A stretch of 23,118 nt of DNA, taken from positions 1-23,118 of the forward strand of contig NZ_LATL02000075.1 of assembly GCF_000972705.2 (NCBI RefSeq), given 5' to 3'. Below, piece by piece: positions 13,696-20,426 of this stretch. The notes beneath the pieces are model-generated. The model searched no databases and was not told the DNA's origin. It saw nothing but the letters and a program-made list of their open reading frames with translations. Made by a program: the position numbers and the translations under genes. This DNA is from Limnoraphis robusta CS-951 (GTDB taxonomy: Bacteria; Cyanobacteriota; Cyanobacteriia; Cyanobacteriales; Microcoleaceae). Every line of letters begins with the position of its first letter. Within the stretch, counting starts at the first letter, position 1.

Positions 13696-16593
13696 ATGAA
13701 AGTTGAGGAAGCCTTAGCCATTTTAGAGAGAACTTTACCCCCAGGTTCGTTAAACACCGTTAAAACCCTCGTCTTTCGACAGTCCTGGGAAGGGAAAGGC
13801 TATGCCGATATTGCTGAAGATGCAGGCTATGACCCCGATTATATCAAGGGCGTGGCAGCAGGACTGTGGCATTCACTCTCAGAGGTACTCGGACAAAAAG
13901 TCACTAAGAAAAATTTTCGCTCTCTGCTGATTCAGCGCTATAGTAGTACCGTAGAAGCGACGGCGGCAACAGCGCTCCCCTCACTCGCCCCAACTCCAAA
14001 CGAAAGCTATCTTTCCCCAAGCCGCAGTTTTGACGAGAATCGTTCATCCCCCCTGCAAAACCGTTGGGAATGGGGAGAAGCACCAGATGTATCGGTTTTC
14101 TATGGACGTGCTGCTGAACTCGCTCAACTTCAAGAATACATTCAAACCGCTTCGGTGCGACTGTTAGCCGTGATGGGGATGGGCGGTATGGGAAAAACAG
14201 CCCTCGTGGTTAAACTGGTGGAACAACTCAAAAGCGAGTTTGATGTGGTCATTTGGCGATCGCTGCGTTACGCACCTGCACCGGAAACTGTTTTAACTCA
14301 GCTTTTGTCTTTTTTGTCTCCTTCAAGTTCCGAAACCACCACCACACTAACACCTGCGACAACGGCTTCTACGGGTTCAACATCTCTCAGCGAGATGGGA
14401 GAATTAATTCGCTTGTGTCGGACTTATCGCTGTTTAATTGTCTTGGATAATGTCGAAACGATTTTGGAGGAAGGCACCACAGGACGCTATCGCCCCGGAT
14501 ATGAAGGATATGGTGAACTCTTTCGAGTCATGGGAGAAACGGTTCATCAAAGTTGTTTGCTTTTGACTTCCCGAGAAAAACCCCCAGAAATTGCAGCGTT
14601 TGAAGGAACCGGACAGGCGGTGCGTTCATTTTTATTGGAAGGTTCACCCGATGCGGCGATCGCCTTACTTGATCCTTTGTACGGTTCACCGGAACAAAAA
14701 AAATGTCTGTGTGAACTCTATAGTTACAGTCCTCTGGCGTTAAAGATTGTTTCGAGTTCAATTCAAGATCTATTTGAAGGTGAAATTACTCAATTTTTAG
14801 AACATCGTTCGGTGATTTTTAACGGAATTCGCCGACTCCTCGATCCGCAGTTTCAGCGTTTATCTGCGTTGGAAAGGACAATAATCTTCTGGCTAGCTAT
14901 TGATCGCGGACAAACCACTGTTAAACGGCTACATCGAGACTTAATTCCGCCTGTGTCTCAAGCGAGTATTTTACAGGCTTTAGAGTCTTTAACCTGGCGA
15001 TCGCTTGTTAAAAGGGAAGGACGAAAAAGGGCGGATACCAGCAAAAAAAAGACGGAAGAAAATTATTATATCATCGAACCGATGGTGATGGAATACCTGA
15101 CTCACTGTCTGACGGAAGAAATTGTTCACGAGTTAACAACTGGAGAAATCAAGCAATTTTTTACTCATACGCTGATCAAAACAACCGTTGATCGAAGCGT
15201 GCGAGAACATCAACGGGCTTCGATTTTAGAACCAATTGCCCGAGCGCTGCAAATGACCTTTAGTTCTTCAAGAGCCTTATTAGAACAACTTCAGACCATT
15301 TTAGAGCGACTGCGACAAATGGAAAAGCAGGGATCGGGTTATGGCGTGGGAAATTGGCTGAACCTCTGCGTCAGACTGCAAATTGATCTCAGTGGTTATG
15401 ATTTTTCTCATCTAACAGTTTGGCACGCCGATTTACAGCAGGTGAATTTACATCATTGTAATTTTGCCTATGCGAATCTTTCCCATTCTATTTTTGCCAC
15501 CAATGGGGGTGAGATGACAGCCCTCGATTTTAGTCAAGACAATACTGAATTAGCAACGGGAAATATCTGGGGGGAAATCCGGCTTTGGTCACTGCGGTCT
15601 GGGAGTCAGCAACGGTTGATCAGTCCATCCCATCGCGGGGCTGTAACGGCAGTGGCTTGGAGTCGGGATCAACAAACCCTTGCTAGTAGTAGTCAAGATG
15701 GCACGATTCGTCTCTGGGATGTACAGACAGGTCATTGTAGTCAGGTGTGGTCAGGACATCATGGCGGTGTGAATGCTTTGGCTTGGAGTCCTTTGGGGCA
15801 GATGTTGGCAACCTGTGGCGAGGATGGGATGATTCGGTTGTGGGATGTCCGCCGAGGGACGGTGTACACCGAGATAGAAGTCAAAAGTCAGGTGAATGCG
15901 ATCGCGTTTAGTTCTAATGGTATCTTGGCGAGTGGCAATCAGGACTCAACGATTGAGTTATGGGATGTCAACACTGGGGATTGTTTGAGAAGCTGTAGCG
16001 GACATCAAGGGGGGGTGAGTTGTGCGATCTTTGCCTCGGTTCATTCTCCCTGGGAGGGTTTAGAGATGGCAACCTCACCGAATGGCACGGCGTTATTTGC
16101 AACAGAGGGATTAAGCGATGAGGTGAATAGTCTTAAACGACTTGAGGTTGCACCGATTTTGGTGAGTGCAAGTCGCGATTGCACGCTGAAACTGTGGGAT
16201 ATTAGTACAGGAAGCTGTTTGCAAACCTGGCGGGGTCATACTCACGGGATTGAGTCGATCGCCAATAGTCTTGATGAACCGATTTTAGCCAGTGGCAGTG
16301 AGGATGGTACGGTGAAATTGTGGAACCGACACACGGGACAGTGTTTGAAAACGTTACACCACACCCCTGATCCGATTCGTGCTTTAGCCTTTAGTCCGAA
16401 TGGTCAGATATTAGCAATTGGCACGGGTGAAGGGACGATTCAACTTTGGAATGTACAAACAGGTCAGTATCAAGAGACGTTGAGGGCATCGGGTGCCTAC
16501 GAACAGATGAATATTACAGGGGTGACGGGTTTAACGGTTGAACAGATGAATCGGATTGTTGCCCTGGGTGCCTTGACCTCAAGTGCTGATTGA
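13696..16593 (+). CDS. STAND NTPase with N-terminal HTH-like domain and WD40 propeller
   Basis: This 965-residue protein starts at MKVEEALAIL. The start 13696 lies 7 bases after GAGG (13685-13688); an adjacent ATG at 13693 is also possible. The GTG at 13672 lies inside the upstream hairpin and is rejected. Residues ~1-85 match the HTH-like N-terminal domain common in cyanobacterial STAND/vMAP-type proteins. An NB-ARC-type ATPase follows, with Walker A GMGGMGKTA at 161-169 and Walker B CLIVLDN at 246-252, interrupted by a Ser/Thr-rich loop at about 209-232. A short pentapeptide-like stretch (about 563-600) precedes seven WD40 repeats ending IRLWS, IRLWD, IRLWD, IELWD, LKLWD, VKLWN and IQLWN, one propeller, with ~50 extra residues between repeats 4 and 5. 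The tail MNITGVTGLT is a conserved ending of such proteins. Related proteins act as ligand-sensing switches in signalling or defence; the specific role here is unknown. Confidence 0.9.
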   Translation: MKVEEALAILERTLPPGSLNTVKTLVFRQSWEGKGYADIAEDAGYDPDYIKGVAAGLWHSLSEVLGQKVTKKNFRSLLIQRYSSTVEATAATALPSLAPTPNESYLSPSRSFDENRSSPLQNRWEWGEAPDVSVFYGRAAELAQLQEYIQTASVRLLAVMGMGGMGKTALVVKLVEQLKSEFDVVIWRSLRYAPAPETVLTQLLSFLSPSSSETTTTLTPATTASTGSTSLSEMGELIRLCRTYRCLIVLDNVETILEEGTTGRYRPGYEGYGELFRVMGETVHQSCLLLTSREKPPEIAAFEGTGQAVRSFLLEGSPDAAIALLDPLYGSPEQKKCLCELYSYSPLALKIVSSSIQDLFEGEITQFLEHRSVIFNGIRRLLDPQFQRLSALERTIIFWLAIDRGQTTVKRLHRDLIPPVSQASILQALESLTWRSLVKREGRKRADTSKKKTEENYYIIEPMVMEYLTHCLTEEIVHELTTGEIKQFFTHTLIKTTVDRSVREHQRASILEPIARALQMTFSSSRALLEQLQTILERLRQMEKQGSGYGVGNWLNLCVRLQIDLSGYDFSHLTVWHADLQQVNLHHCNFAYANLSHSIFATNGGEMTALDFSQDNTELATGNIWGEIRLWSLRSGSQQRLISPSHRGAVTAVAWSRDQQTLASSSQDGTIRLWDVQTGHCSQVWSGHHGGVNALAWSPLGQMLATCGEDGMIRLWDVRRGTVYTEIEVKSQVNAIAFSSNGILASGNQDSTIELWDVNTGDCLRSCSGHQGGVSCAIFASVHSPWEGLEMATSPNGTALFATEGLSDEVNSLKRLEVAPILVSASRDCTLKLWDISTGSCLQTWRGHTHGIESIANSLDEPILASGSEDGTVKLWNRHTGQCLKTLHHTPDPIRALAFSPNGQILAIGTGEGTIQLWNVQTGQYQETLRASGAYEQMNITGVTGLTVEQMNRIVALGALTSSAD

Positions 16594-16626
16594 CTTTCAG
16601 CGATTATCAACAATTTAATGAGAAAG

Positions 16627-16667
16627 ACTTGCAATAAACTAAAAGTTCTGTTAATCTAGAATTGAGG
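16627..16667 (+). promoter_or_regulatory. Shared isi promoter/operator block, copy 1
   Basis: This 41-bp block matches 18363-18403 upstream of the flavodoxin gene at 32 of 41 positions without gaps. Both share ACTTGCAATAA at the left, TCTGTTAAT in the middle and TAGAAT near the right. TTGCAA with TTAAT(C/T) 16 bases later gives a plausible -35/-10 pair. Duplication in front of two iron-stress genes points to a common regulator. Confidence 0.6.
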
Positions 16668-16924
16668 TAAAAAGTTTGGTGGGTGCAAGCTTTGAATGGG
16701 TCAGAACTTCTGAAGTGTTGGAAGTGATAGGCTGATACTGAGTAGATCTGACTCGATCTCAATTGGACTGCTCCAATTAATAACAAAAACTCTTAATAAC
16801 TTAAGAGCGATAAATTTAACCAAAACAGACAACCTCTACGTTGGTGAAGCGATAAAAAGTTTGCGGAAAGTGCAATTGTTCGCAATTCAATTGTGACTCT
16901 AGCAATAACTCAGACAAAAAATAC

Positions 16925-16966
16925 AGAGGAGAAATGGGCTTGACATCCCCATCTCCTCTTTTTTTT
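16925..16966 (+). terminator. Strong intrinsic terminator 5' of isiA
   Basis: AGAGGAG (16925-16931) pairs with CTCCTCT (16953-16959) and ATGGG (16934-16938) with CCCAT (16948-16952). Eight T residues follow (16959-16966). It lies ~330 bases after the STAND gene stop and 168 bases before isiA, so it ends either STAND read-through or a leader transcript starting near 16665. Confidence 0.85.
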
Positions 16967-17033
16967 GAGAAGAAAAACCACCAAGGCACAGAGACACCAA
17001 GATCTTGTGTTTTTTCTCTGAAAAAATGAATTT

Positions 17034-17052
17034 ATTAATGATAATAACTCTT
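17034..17052 (+). promoter_or_regulatory. Candidate Fur box in the isiA proximal promoter
   Basis: ATTAATGATAATAACTCTT matches 13 of 19 positions of the classical Fur consensus built from GATAAT units, including an unbroken nine-base core AATGATAAT. It lies 82 bases before the isiA start and downstream of the terminator. An AT-rich -10-like region (GAATAAAT) follows. Fur control of isiA is established in other cyanobacteria; this particular site is inferred. Confidence 0.45.
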
Positions 17053-17134
17053 AAGAAAAACAGAATAAATAAGAATGAGTCGCATTTAGCTGGCATCATA
17101 AGCCTATGCAGTTACAGAAGGAGACCCGCTAACA

Positions 17135-18187
17135 ATGCAAAGTTACGGCAAATCTGAAATTCAATACGGTTGGTGGGCTGGAAATGCCCGCTTCGCGAAC
17201 CAATCTGGTTTGTTTATTGCTGCCCACGCCGCCCAAGCTGCTTTAATTACTTTTTGGGCGGGAGCGTTTACTTTGTTTGAAATTTCCCGCTTTTCCCCGG
17301 AAATTCCGATGGGTGAACAAGGTTTAATTCTTCTGCCCCATCTGGCAACGTTAGGCTTTGGTGTGGGTGAAGGGGGTATGATTGTTGATACCTATCCCTA
17401 TTTTGTGATTGGTGTGGTTCACCTGATTTCCTCGGCGGTTTTCGGGGCGGGAGCGTTGTTTCATACGTTCAAAGCGCCTGAAAATCTCAAAGATAGTTCC
17501 AGTCAGGCGAAAAAGTTTCATTTTGACTGGAACAACGCCAAACAACTGGGGATTATTTTAGGGCATCACCTGTTATTTTTGGGTGCTGGGGCGTTATTGT
17601 TGGCGGCAAAAGCCATGTTTTGGGGCGGACTTTACGATGCCACAACCCAAACGGTTCGCACAATTAACCATCCTACCCTTGATCCGTTTATTATTTATGG
17701 CTATCAAACCCATTTTGCCTCCCTCAATAGTTTAGAAGACTTAGTAGGGGGTCATATTTATGTGGGTGTGCTGTTGATTTTAGGCGGAATTTGGCACATC
17801 GTTAAAGAACCCTTACCTTGGGCGAAACGGGTGTTAATCTTCTCTGGAGAAGCGATTCTTTCTTATTCTTTGGGCGGAATTGCTTTAGCGGGGTTTGTGG
17901 CGGCTTATTTCAGTGCCGTGAATACTTTGGCTTATCCGGTGGAATTTTATGGCCCTGTTCTCGATATTAAGTTGGGTATAACGCCCTATTTTGCCGATAC
18001 GGTGGAACTTCCACTCGGCGCCCACACCTCTCGCTGTTGGCTGGCTAATGCTCATTTCTTTTTAGCGTTTTTCTTCTTGCAGGGCCATCTGTGGCACGCT
18101 TTACGGGCAATTGGTTTTGACTTCAAACGGGTTGAACAAGCCTTTGATGGGGCGGGAACTCCCCCGACAACGGTTGTTGAAGAATAA
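17135..18187 (+). CDS. isiA: Iron-stress chlorophyll-binding protein CP43' (IsiA)
   Basis: IsiA binds chlorophyll a in the thylakoid membrane and forms antenna rings around photosystem I when iron is scarce. The 350-residue product begins [20 protein letters not shown], typical of the family, and has six hydrophobic helices with conserved His residues such as His31, His69, His96, His110, His144, His221 and His307. Its length is that of IsiA/Pcb proteins; it lacks the large lumenal loop of PsbC (CP43, about 460 residues), and it is followed by flavodoxin, which together exclude psbC. AAGGAG at 17118-17123 supports the start. It has its own upstream regulatory region and a downstream hairpin, so isiA and isiB can be transcribed separately. 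Confidence 0.95.
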   Translation: MQSYGKSEIQYGWWAGNARFANQSGLFIAAHAAQAALITFWAGAFTLFEISRFSPEIPMGEQGLILLPHLATLGFGVGEGGMIVDTYPYFVIGVVHLISSAVFGAGALFHTFKAPENLKDSSSQAKKFHFDWNNAKQLGIILGHHLLFLGAGALLLAAKAMFWGGLYDATTQTVRTINHPTLDPFIIYGYQTHFASLNSLEDLVGGHIYVGVLLILGGIWHIVKEPLPWAKRVLIFSGEAILSYSLGGIALAGFVAAYFSAVNTLAYPVEFYGPVLDIKLGITPYFADTVELPLGAHTSRCWLANAHFFLAFFFLQGHLWHALRAIGFDFKRVEQAFDGAGTPPTTVVEE

Positions 18188-18234
18188 CGGATTTAGGCAT
18201 AAACCGGGTTTTTCTCACCCTGATTGATTTTTCG

Positions 18235-18284
18235 GGGGTAAGGTGATAGATTTAGTTATTGAGAGAGTCTATCAACTTTACCCC
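18235..18284 (+). terminator. Hairpin after isiA
   Basis: GGGGTAAGGTGATAGA (18235-18250) pairs imperfectly with TCTATCAACTTTACCCC (18268-18284), giving a ~16-bp stem with one bulge and a 17-base loop. Only a short T run (ACTTTT) follows, so it may be a leaky terminator or an mRNA 3'-end stabiliser separating abundant isiA mRNA from isiB. Confidence 0.55.
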
Positions 18285-18362
18285 ACTTTTCACCCATAAA
18301 GCTAGCTAAATCAGGGTTTTTAGCAACAAACGGGTGCAGATTTAAAAAAATAATTGAAAAAT

Positions 18363-18403
18363 ACTTGCAATAAGTAATCAGATCTGTTAATTTAGAATCA
18401 AGG
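18363..18403 (+). promoter_or_regulatory. Shared isi promoter/operator block, copy 2 (isiB)
   Basis: This is the ungapped 41-bp counterpart of the block at 16627-16667. In this copy the middle contains the near-palindrome TAATCAGATCTGTTAA, which could be an operator. It lies ~184 bases before the flavodoxin ATG and is the likely isiB promoter. Confidence 0.6.
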
Positions 18404-18586
18404 AGAGTGAGAGAAGTTAGTCAAGGCACAGACAAACGACGACTCGGCAATCCTGCTTACTAATTGAGAATTTATTCTATTAACAACCCATAAATTCAGC
18501 CCAAGTTGAAGAACAGAACCCTTTCGTCTGTTTAAACCTTAACGCTGAAGACTATTTTGGGGTCTAACTTTACTCAAGGAGAAATC

Positions 18587-19096
18587 ATGTCAAAAATCGG
18601 TTTATTTTTCGGGACAACAACCGGAAAAACAGAAGGTGCGGCGGAAATGATTCAAGCAGAATTTGGAGAAGACATTGTTGAAATCCATGATATTGCTGAA
18701 GCTGAATTAGAAGAATTCCAACAGTATGATTGTCTAATTATTGGCTGTCCGACTTGGAATATTGGCGAACTTCAAAGTGATTGGGATGGCTTGTTTGATG
18801 AACTGGATAATGTTGATTTTACCACAAAAAAAGTCGCCTATTTTGGGACGGGAGATCAAATTGGTTATGCCGATAACTTTCAAGATGCGATGGGAATGTT
18901 AGAAGAAAAAATTGCCGGTTTAGGCGGAACAACTGTAGGACACTGGCCTGTAGATGGGTATGAACATGAAGCCTCAAAAGCCGTTAAAAATGGTAAATTC
19001 GTGGGTTTAGCCTTAGATGAAGATAATCAGTCTGAACTGACAGAAAAACGGATTAAAAGTTGGGTTAAACAACTTCAGACGGAGTTTGGAATTTAA
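18587..19096 (+). CDS. isiB: Long-chain flavodoxin (IsiB)
   Basis: Flavodoxin carries electrons through FMN and replaces ferredoxin at photosystem I during iron shortage. From ATG 18587 it is 169 residues, the usual size for cyanobacterial long-chain flavodoxins. The FMN phosphate loop TTTGKTE is at 10-16. Trp57 in PTWNIGELQSDW and Tyr94 in GTGDQIGYADNF are the aromatic residues that sandwich the flavin ring. The long-chain insertion (about 120-140) is present. AAGGAG at 18576-18581, 5 bases before the ATG, fixes the start. It is cytosolic and acidic. Its own promoter block and a following hairpin suggest it can be a separate unit within the isi cluster. Confidence 0.96.
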   Translation: MSKIGLFFGTTTGKTEGAAEMIQAEFGEDIVEIHDIAEAELEEFQQYDCLIIGCPTWNIGELQSDWDGLFDELDNVDFTTKKVAYFGTGDQIGYADNFQDAMGMLEEKIAGLGGTTVGHWPVDGYEHEASKAVKNGKFVGLALDEDNQSELTEKRIKSWVKQLQTEFGI

Positions 19097-19116
19097 CCCT
19101 TAAAAACCACAAGATC

Positions 19117-19173
19117 GAGATGAGTTAGAGTCATAGCTTCAGACAATATCCTCAACACACCTTAACTCATCTC
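19117..19173 (+). terminator. Hairpin between flavodoxin and hydrolase genes
   Basis: GAGATGAGTTA (19117-19127) pairs exactly with TAACTCATCTC (19163-19173) around a 35-base loop. A T run (TTTTTTT) begins about 14 bases later. It may terminate or attenuate transcription between isiB and the hydrolase. Confidence 0.45.
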
Positions 19174-19268
19174 TAACTGCATGAAGTTTTTTTAAAATAG
19201 AATATCAAAAACCGTTTTATTAAAAACAGTTTGCTGTTTAAACCGTCAATCTATCCAATGGAGTAACG

Positions 19269-20027
19269 ATGATGTCACGTCTACCTGATGTTCTCTGGTT
19301 GAATACCAGTCCGAGTTTACGACACTTTGACCAAGAATTAGTCAATCAATTATCCCAAACAGTTCGACTGGGGTATTGGGAATATCGCCAAAGTTTAGAC
19401 GAACCCAGTTGTCTAAATACCGCAGTAACATTAGTCCATGATTATCTCAAATCCCATGATAAACCGATTCATTTAATCGGTCATAGTACAGGGGGATTAC
19501 TGGGATTAATGTATGCCCAAAAATATCCAGAACGAGTTAAATCTTTAACGTTATTATCAGTCGGGGTTCATCCCACAGTTGACTGGAAAGCGCATTATTA
19601 TGTGCAGCTTCAATTATTACCTTGTAGTCGTCAAGTTCTGCTTGAACACACCGTTGAAACGTTGTTTGGATATCAGAAACCCACAACCAGACAACGTTTA
19701 ATGTCAATGCTAGATCGAGACTTAACAGAGTCCCTTTCAGTGCATTCTTTAATGCAGCGAATGAGTATGACACCCATCCCGGTTTCGGTGCCTTTAATGG
19801 CTTGTGGAAGCGAAGATGATGTGATTGTTGATGATCAGGAATTACAAGGCTGGAGAAGTATGCTAAAACCCGGTGATCGCGTTGTTCAAGTTCCTCAAGG
19901 GGGTCATTTTTTCCATCACTTTTTTCCTCAATTGATTCAAGACAAAATCCTCAACTTTTGGTCAGATATTGAATCGTTCTCTAATCAAGGTGAATCTCGA
20001 ACTCCGATGATTTCCCTGAAACACTAA
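19269..20027 (+). CDS. isiC: Alpha/beta hydrolase (IsiC-like)
   Basis: This 252-residue soluble alpha/beta-fold hydrolase has nucleophile elbow GHSTGG with Ser73, acid candidates Asp183/Asp184 in GSEDDVIVDD and His213 in QGGHFFHHFF, a complete catalytic triad. An alpha/beta hydrolase following flavodoxin is known as isiC in some cyanobacteria, which is the basis for the symbol. Its substrate is not known. Two ATGs lie in tandem (19269 and 19272) after GGAG (19260-19263); the second has the better spacing. The C-terminal ~20 residues after FWSDIESF are probably a disordered tail. It is followed after 48 bases by the Cys-motif protein and may be co-transcribed with it. Confidence 0.85.
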   Translation: MMSRLPDVLWLNTSPSLRHFDQELVNQLSQTVRLGYWEYRQSLDEPSCLNTAVTLVHDYLKSHDKPIHLIGHSTGGLLGLMYAQKYPERVKSLTLLSVGVHPTVDWKAHYYVQLQLLPCSRQVLLEHTVETLFGYQKPTTRQRLMSMLDRDLTESLSVHSLMQRMSMTPIPVSVPLMACGSEDDVIVDDQELQGWRSMLKPGDRVVQVPQGGHFFHHFFPQLIQDKILNFWSDIESFSNQGESRTPMISLKH

Positions 20028-20075
20028 GTTCTTCGCAAAAAACCATGAACTGTTGATTTTGAGGTCATAACTTTG

Positions 20076-20426
20076 ATGATTCCAGTGGTTCTACTGAGTG
20101 TAATTCTACATCCTGTTCGCTTGCTTTATTCGATGAGTGCTTTGGGATTAATGGTATTGTTTTTTTGGAGTCTACAGCTAGCCTTTAGAGAAGGAATAAT
20201 TCATCTCAAACGCTTACATAGCATTCCTTGTAGTGGCTGTGCTTACTTTACCGGAGATTATCGCCTAAAATGTACCGTTCATCCCAAAATGGCACTCACA
20301 GAAGACGCATTAGAATGTCGTGATTTTGAGTTAAACCGAGACAAAAGATTACGCTTACAAGAAGTTTATTCTTCCCATTGTGGTGCGGCTAATGTTGTGC
20401 GTAATTTCCAACGTCCTTCAGGATGA
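20076..20426 (+). CDS. Small membrane protein with a Cys4 motif
   Basis: From ATG 20076 (a TTG three bases earlier is also in frame) the product is 116 residues. The N-terminal ~37 residues are hydrophobic, probably one membrane segment. The soluble part carries PCSGC at 51-55, LKCTVHP at 64-70, Cys81 in ECRDFE and Cys102. The spacing Cys52-x2-Cys55-x10-Cys66-x14-Cys81, with His69, is consistent with a metal or Fe-S site facing the cytoplasm. I recall similar C-x2-C-x-Y-F-T proteins in cyanobacteria but no function. GAGGT at 20061 is the ribosome binding site. Its last 61 bases overlap the convergent lipoprotein gene. Confidence 0.7.
   Translation: MIPVVLLSVILHPVRLLYSMSALGLMVLFFWSLQLAFREGIIHLKRLHSIPCSGCAYFTGDYRLKCTVHPKMALTEDALECRDFELNRDKRLRLQEVYSSHCGAANVVRNFQRPSG

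Larger units (their letters stand above)
16594..17134. other. Regulatory region upstream of isiA with predicted leader or small RNA
   Basis: This 541-base region has no credible coding frame. In order it holds a 41-bp block shared with the flavodoxin promoter (16627-16667), a series of exact dyads, a strong terminator (16925-16966), and an AT-rich segment with a Fur-box-like site (17034-17052) before isiA. The dyads are TCAGAA-C-TTCTGA (16701-16713), AATTGG/CCAATT (16761-16778), CTCTTAA/TTAAGAG (16790-16807) and AATTG/CAATT around 16875-16890. The order promoter, paired region, terminator suggests a ~300-nt transcript that ends before isiA. Confidence 0.5.
18188..18586. other. isiA-isiB intergenic region
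   Basis: About 400 bases hold a terminator-like hairpin just after isiA, the second copy of the 41-bp promoter block (18363-18403), and a ~180-base leader before the flavodoxin ATG. AGAAT-TT-ATTCT around 18468-18480 is a small dyad in that leader. No coding frame is supported; an in-frame TTG at 18557 would extend the flavodoxin by ten unusual residues and is rejected. Confidence 0.5.

Noticed and set aside
16899..17099. Minus-strand ORF upstream of isiA
   Set aside because: It runs through the terminator stem and low-complexity AT-rich DNA, and its Phe/Ile/Leu-rich product is not protein-like.
17135..18187. psbC (CP43) instead of isiA
   Set aside because: The protein has 350 residues, lacks the large lumenal loop, and sits next to flavodoxin.
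18557..18586. Ten-residue N-terminal extension of flavodoxin from TTG 18557
   Set aside because: AAGGAG sits directly before ATG 18587 and would be coding in the longer version. Flavodoxins start at the MSKIGLFFG position.
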